This document shows, one piece after another, positions 5,227 through 7,330 of a stretch of 7,330 nt of DNA. Under the pieces are notes generated by a model. That model saw only the letters and a list, made by a program, of their open reading frames with translations, searched no databases and was not told where the DNA came from. Positions within the stretch are counted from its first letter, which is position 1. Each line of letters starts with the position of its first letter. This DNA comes from an uncultured Bdellovibrionales bacterium (GTDB lineage: Bacteria; Bdellovibrionota; Bdellovibrionia; Bdellovibrionales; JAMPXM01). A program made the position numbers and the translations under genes. Location: NCBI GenBank assembly GCA_937927435.1, contig CALBDW010000150.1:1-7330 (forward strand), written 5' to 3'.

Positions 5227-7074
5227 CTAGGCCGTACCAAACCATCCTCCATAAGGACTTCCGGTCAGATCGCGTTTCACCAGACTGCTCACGGTTGAAA
5301 CAAGCGCGGTCCGGTTGATGGGTTTTGAAATACAAGAGTCGTACCCAAGGGCAAGGAATTGCTTCACGACATCATCCGTTCCATCCGCCGCCAACGCGAC
5401 AACGGGCCGCCGGAAGCCTTTCTGCCTCAACACTTTCGCGACACTCAGACCGTCGAACAAAGACAATTGCGCGTCCGCGATGACGATGTCGAAACCTTGC
5501 GAAAGCGCCATCTGGATCGCCTCCAGCCCGTCCTGAGCGGAGCTCACCGAGGCGCCCGCGGCTTCAAGATACGTGCGAATCAACTTGCGTTGATCGGCCG
5601 AATCGTCGGCGATAAGAGCGCGCAAGCCGTCCAGTCTCTCTAAATCCCGCCAGCTGCCCGCGCCGCCCGACGAAGCCAATTCTTTTTCAATCGCCGTCGC
5701 CTCAGACACAGGACATACAAAGGAAAACACGCAACCGGCGCCCTTGCCCCCGGACAAAAGAACAAGTTCCCCTCCTAAGAGCGCCGCAAGCTTCCGCGCC
5801 AAGTGCAGGCCTCTTCCCAGGCTTTCGTCCTGCCGTCCAAGCCCTTCACGCGCCCATCCCATCAGCGGTTTGACCATCGGTTCTCGGCCCGGCCCCAGAT
5901 CGTGTCCCGTATCAACGATGCTGACTCGAAGTTTTCCGTTCTTCGCCTGGCGTGGGTCTCGTTCATATTCAGCGAGAACCTGAAGCGTGCCGAGCTCGAC
6001 AAGCTTGAGCGCATTATGCAAAAGGCTTGACACAATTTGCTGAATCCTAAGAGGGTCCGATTTCAACCATTCCGGTATCGGCGTGATTTCTTCATACTGA
6101 ACCTCGACACCTTTTTTCTTGGCGGTCAAATCCCAAAGCTTGATCACATCGTGAAAGAGGTCATACGGTCGGAAGGCCGCATTTTGAATCTCGATCTTAC
6201 CGGATTCTATTTTCGAAATATCGAGCAAGTCGTCGACCAGTCTCGCCATCTGTTTGGCGTTCCGGCGAATAATCTCGACATATTCATCCCGATCGTTCGG
6301 CTTTGAAGCCTTTGCGCCCGCCAAATCCGCGAACCCTAAAATCGCCCCCAGGGCCTCACGCAACTCATGGCCGGCGTCCGCGAGAAACTCCCTTTTAGCC
6401 AAGTTGGCCGCCTCTTCCCGACCGAGACGAGCCTTCGTTTCCTGAAGAATCTTGGAGCTTTGCACGACCTGCCGAGCGAGTTCCTTTTCGGTCTTAAAGA
6501 AGACGAGTGCGCAGGCGATCGTGCTCAAGCCAAGGATGGCGAGAAGCGAGACCATGAAGATAAACGACATGGGTTCCGGCTTGGGTATCAACTGGAAGTA
6601 TTCAAGAACCGTCCACCCCGTGAGATTGAGAAAGACAAATCCTCCTATGTAAGCCGGTTTGATCTCAGTTTGAACGATGAGAGCCGCAAGAAAATAAAGT
6701 GTCATGAAAAGCCCGAGAAACGGACTTCTTAACCCCCCTGACACGAATAACTGCAGCAAAGACGAAATCCAAAATCCGATATAGGCGGGCCACCAAAGAA
6801 AATAGCGCGATGGATCTTTGGACCTTGTGAGCGCGATAGAGAGAAAGCACCCCGTCAGGAAAATAATATCCCCGTACACAATCAGACGGTCGGAGAGATG
6901 CAATTCCACGATCATCGCGATCGCACCTAACACGAATGCGACAACAACCAACGCGCGCCCTACCCGAAACGCACGCTCCTGGCGCCAAGTACGAATCAAA
7001 GCGCCGGCATCCGGATCCTCTTGGGTGATTTTCAGGAGTCGTTCGATCATTTGGTTTATCCCTTCAAAAGTCAT
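5227..7074 (-). CDS. Membrane-bound hybrid histidine kinase with C-terminal receiver domain
   Basis: This 615-residue sensor kinase reads in order as follows: a short cytoplasmic start, six hydrophobic helices (about 40-58, 64-82, 91-112, 118-136, 140-161, 170-193), a charged linker (194-228), HisKA (229-293), HATPase (305-456) and a receiver (484-600). No large periplasmic or PAS domain is present, so the membrane block itself is the likely sensor. The phosphorylatable histidine is H236, but its box reads HELREAL instead of the usual HE(I/L)RTPL. The N-box asparagine is N354 and the G1 box keeps D388-T-G390, then continues HDLG. The G2 box is GRGLHLA (420-426). The receiver keeps acidic D490-D491, phosphoacceptor D534 and K584, but the switch Thr is A562. 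No partner regulator is nearby. Start ATG 7072-7074 has no Shine-Dalgarno; in-frame ATG 7048-7050 (eight codons on) has GAAGGG 9 nt before it and may be the true start. Confidence 0.9.
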   Translation of the reverse strand: MTFEGINQMIERLLKITQEDPDAGALIRTWRQERAFRVGRALVVVAFVLGAIAMIVELHLSDRLIVYGDIIFLTGCFLSIALTRSKDPSRYFLWWPAYIGFWISSLLQLFVSGGLRSPFLGLFMTLYFLAALIVQTEIKPAYIGGFVFLNLTGWTVLEYFQLIPKPEPMSFIFMVSLLAILGLSTIACALVFFKTEKELARQVVQSSKILQETKARLGREEAANLAKREFLADAGHELREALGAILGFADLAGAKASKPNDRDEYVEIIRRNAKQMARLVDDLLDISKIESGKIEIQNAAFRPYDLFHDVIKLWDLTAKKKGVEVQYEEITPIPEWLKSDPLRIQQIVSSLLHNALKLVELGTLQVLAEYERDPRQAKNGKLRVSIVDTGHDLGPGREPMVKPLMGWAREGLGRQDESLGRGLHLARKLAALLGGELVLLSGGKGAGCVFSFVCPVSEATAIEKELASSGGAGSWRDLERLDGLRALIADDSADQRKLIRTYLEAAGASVSSAQDGLEAIQMALSQGFDIVIADAQLSLFDGLSVAKVLRQKGFRRPVVALAADGTDDVVKQFLALGYDSCISKPINRTALVSTVSSLVKRDLTGSPYGGWFGTA

Positions 7075-7287
7075 ATAAATAAAACAGCTGAGAAGTTTTG
7101 GGTACCCTCCCGACCATATCTATAGACAATATGTGTTTATATTCACCCGCTAGCGACGGGAATTGGATTAATTTCGGTAGATTTTTGACGCAATTGAGCC
7201 AGAAGGCTTCGCAATCTGCGGGCGCGGAATCCCCTTGCATGCACTTGAGCAATCCGGAAGCGTTTCTGATTCATTCGATACAAAAAG
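7075..7287. other. Gene-free region upstream of the kinase
   Basis: I see no convincing gene here. It should hold the kinase promoter. The most promoter-like leftward stretch is TATAGA at 7119-7124, with only a poor -35 (GGTGAA, 7142-7147) 17 bp upstream. A small inverted repeat, CATAT (7115-7119) with ATATG (7129-7133), overlaps it, and the 8-bp palindrome CGCTAGCG lies at 7148-7155. The only leftward open frame (about 62 codons, from 7252) has a TTG start, no ribosome binding site and no recognisable protein character. A + strand small RNA ending at the terminator at 7288-7330 is possible, but I find no good promoter for it. Confidence 0.35.
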
Positions 7288-7329
7288 AAAGCCAGAACGT
7301 GCCGGCACGGCAAGCTCTGGCTTTTTTTT
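7288..7329 (+). terminator. Strong, probably bidirectional intrinsic terminator
   Basis: Outer arms AAAGCCAGA (7288-7296) and TCTGGCTTT (7316-7324) pair perfectly. An inner stem TGCCG (7300-7304) with CGGCA (7308-7312) closes a 3-nt loop, with 3-nt internal bulges on each side. On the + strand the stem runs into eight T's (7322-7329). On the - strand it runs into TTTCTTTTTG, so it should work both ways. No + strand gene lies close before it; it probably ends a leftward gene beyond the window edge, or a small RNA. Confidence 0.85.
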
Positions 7330-7330
7330 C

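Noticed and set aside
7064..7252. 62-codon leftward open frame overlapping the kinase start
   Set aside because: TTG start, no ribosome binding site, no domain or signal peptide, atypical composition; probably an accidental open frame in the kinase promoter region.

Overview
This is a compact bacterial chromosomal window, moderately GC-rich, with seven protein-coding genes and no rRNA, tRNA, CRISPR array or insertion sequence that I can see. Two probable lipoproteins, one of them a Mip/FkpA-type FKBP, point to a Gram-negative cell. The style of the genes (lone hybrid histidine kinase, small lipoproteins, stand-alone MnmD-type methylase) would suit a Bdellovibrionota or 'delta-proteobacterial' lineage, but that placement is a weak guess.

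Left part (1-2679). A TIGR01212-family radical SAM protein (YhcC/YtqA/MnmL type) reads leftward from about 999. A stand-alone MnmD-type (DUF752) methyltransferase reads rightward from 1054. They are divergent across only 54 bp, and both use non-ATG starts. A GNAT-type acetyltransferase follows the methylase on the same strand. The radical SAM/methylase pair is the most interesting content: together they could carry out the last two steps of wobble-uridine modification (cmnm5U to nm5U to mnm5U) without a bifunctional MnmC.

Middle part (2636-5226). This part is all leftward. A Mip/FkpA-like FKBP lipoprotein (4300-5037) is closed by an intrinsic terminator (4262-4290). Next come a small tyrosine-rich putative lipoprotein (3697-4101) and, 11 bp further on, a cytoplasmic endonuclease/exonuclease/phosphatase-fold protein (2636-3685). 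The last of these overlaps the GNAT gene tail-to-tail by 44 bp. The FKBP leader holds a run of three inverted repeats and a reasonable sigma-70-like promoter.

Right part (5227-7330). One large hybrid histidine kinase with six predicted membrane helices, a HisKA/HATPase core and a C-terminal receiver domain reads leftward. Several normally conserved motif positions are changed. Upstream of it are about 256 bp with no convincing gene, ending in a very strong, probably bidirectional intrinsic terminator at the window edge. That terminator has no visible gene in front of it on the + strand, so either it serves a leftward gene beyond the window or it ends a small RNA.
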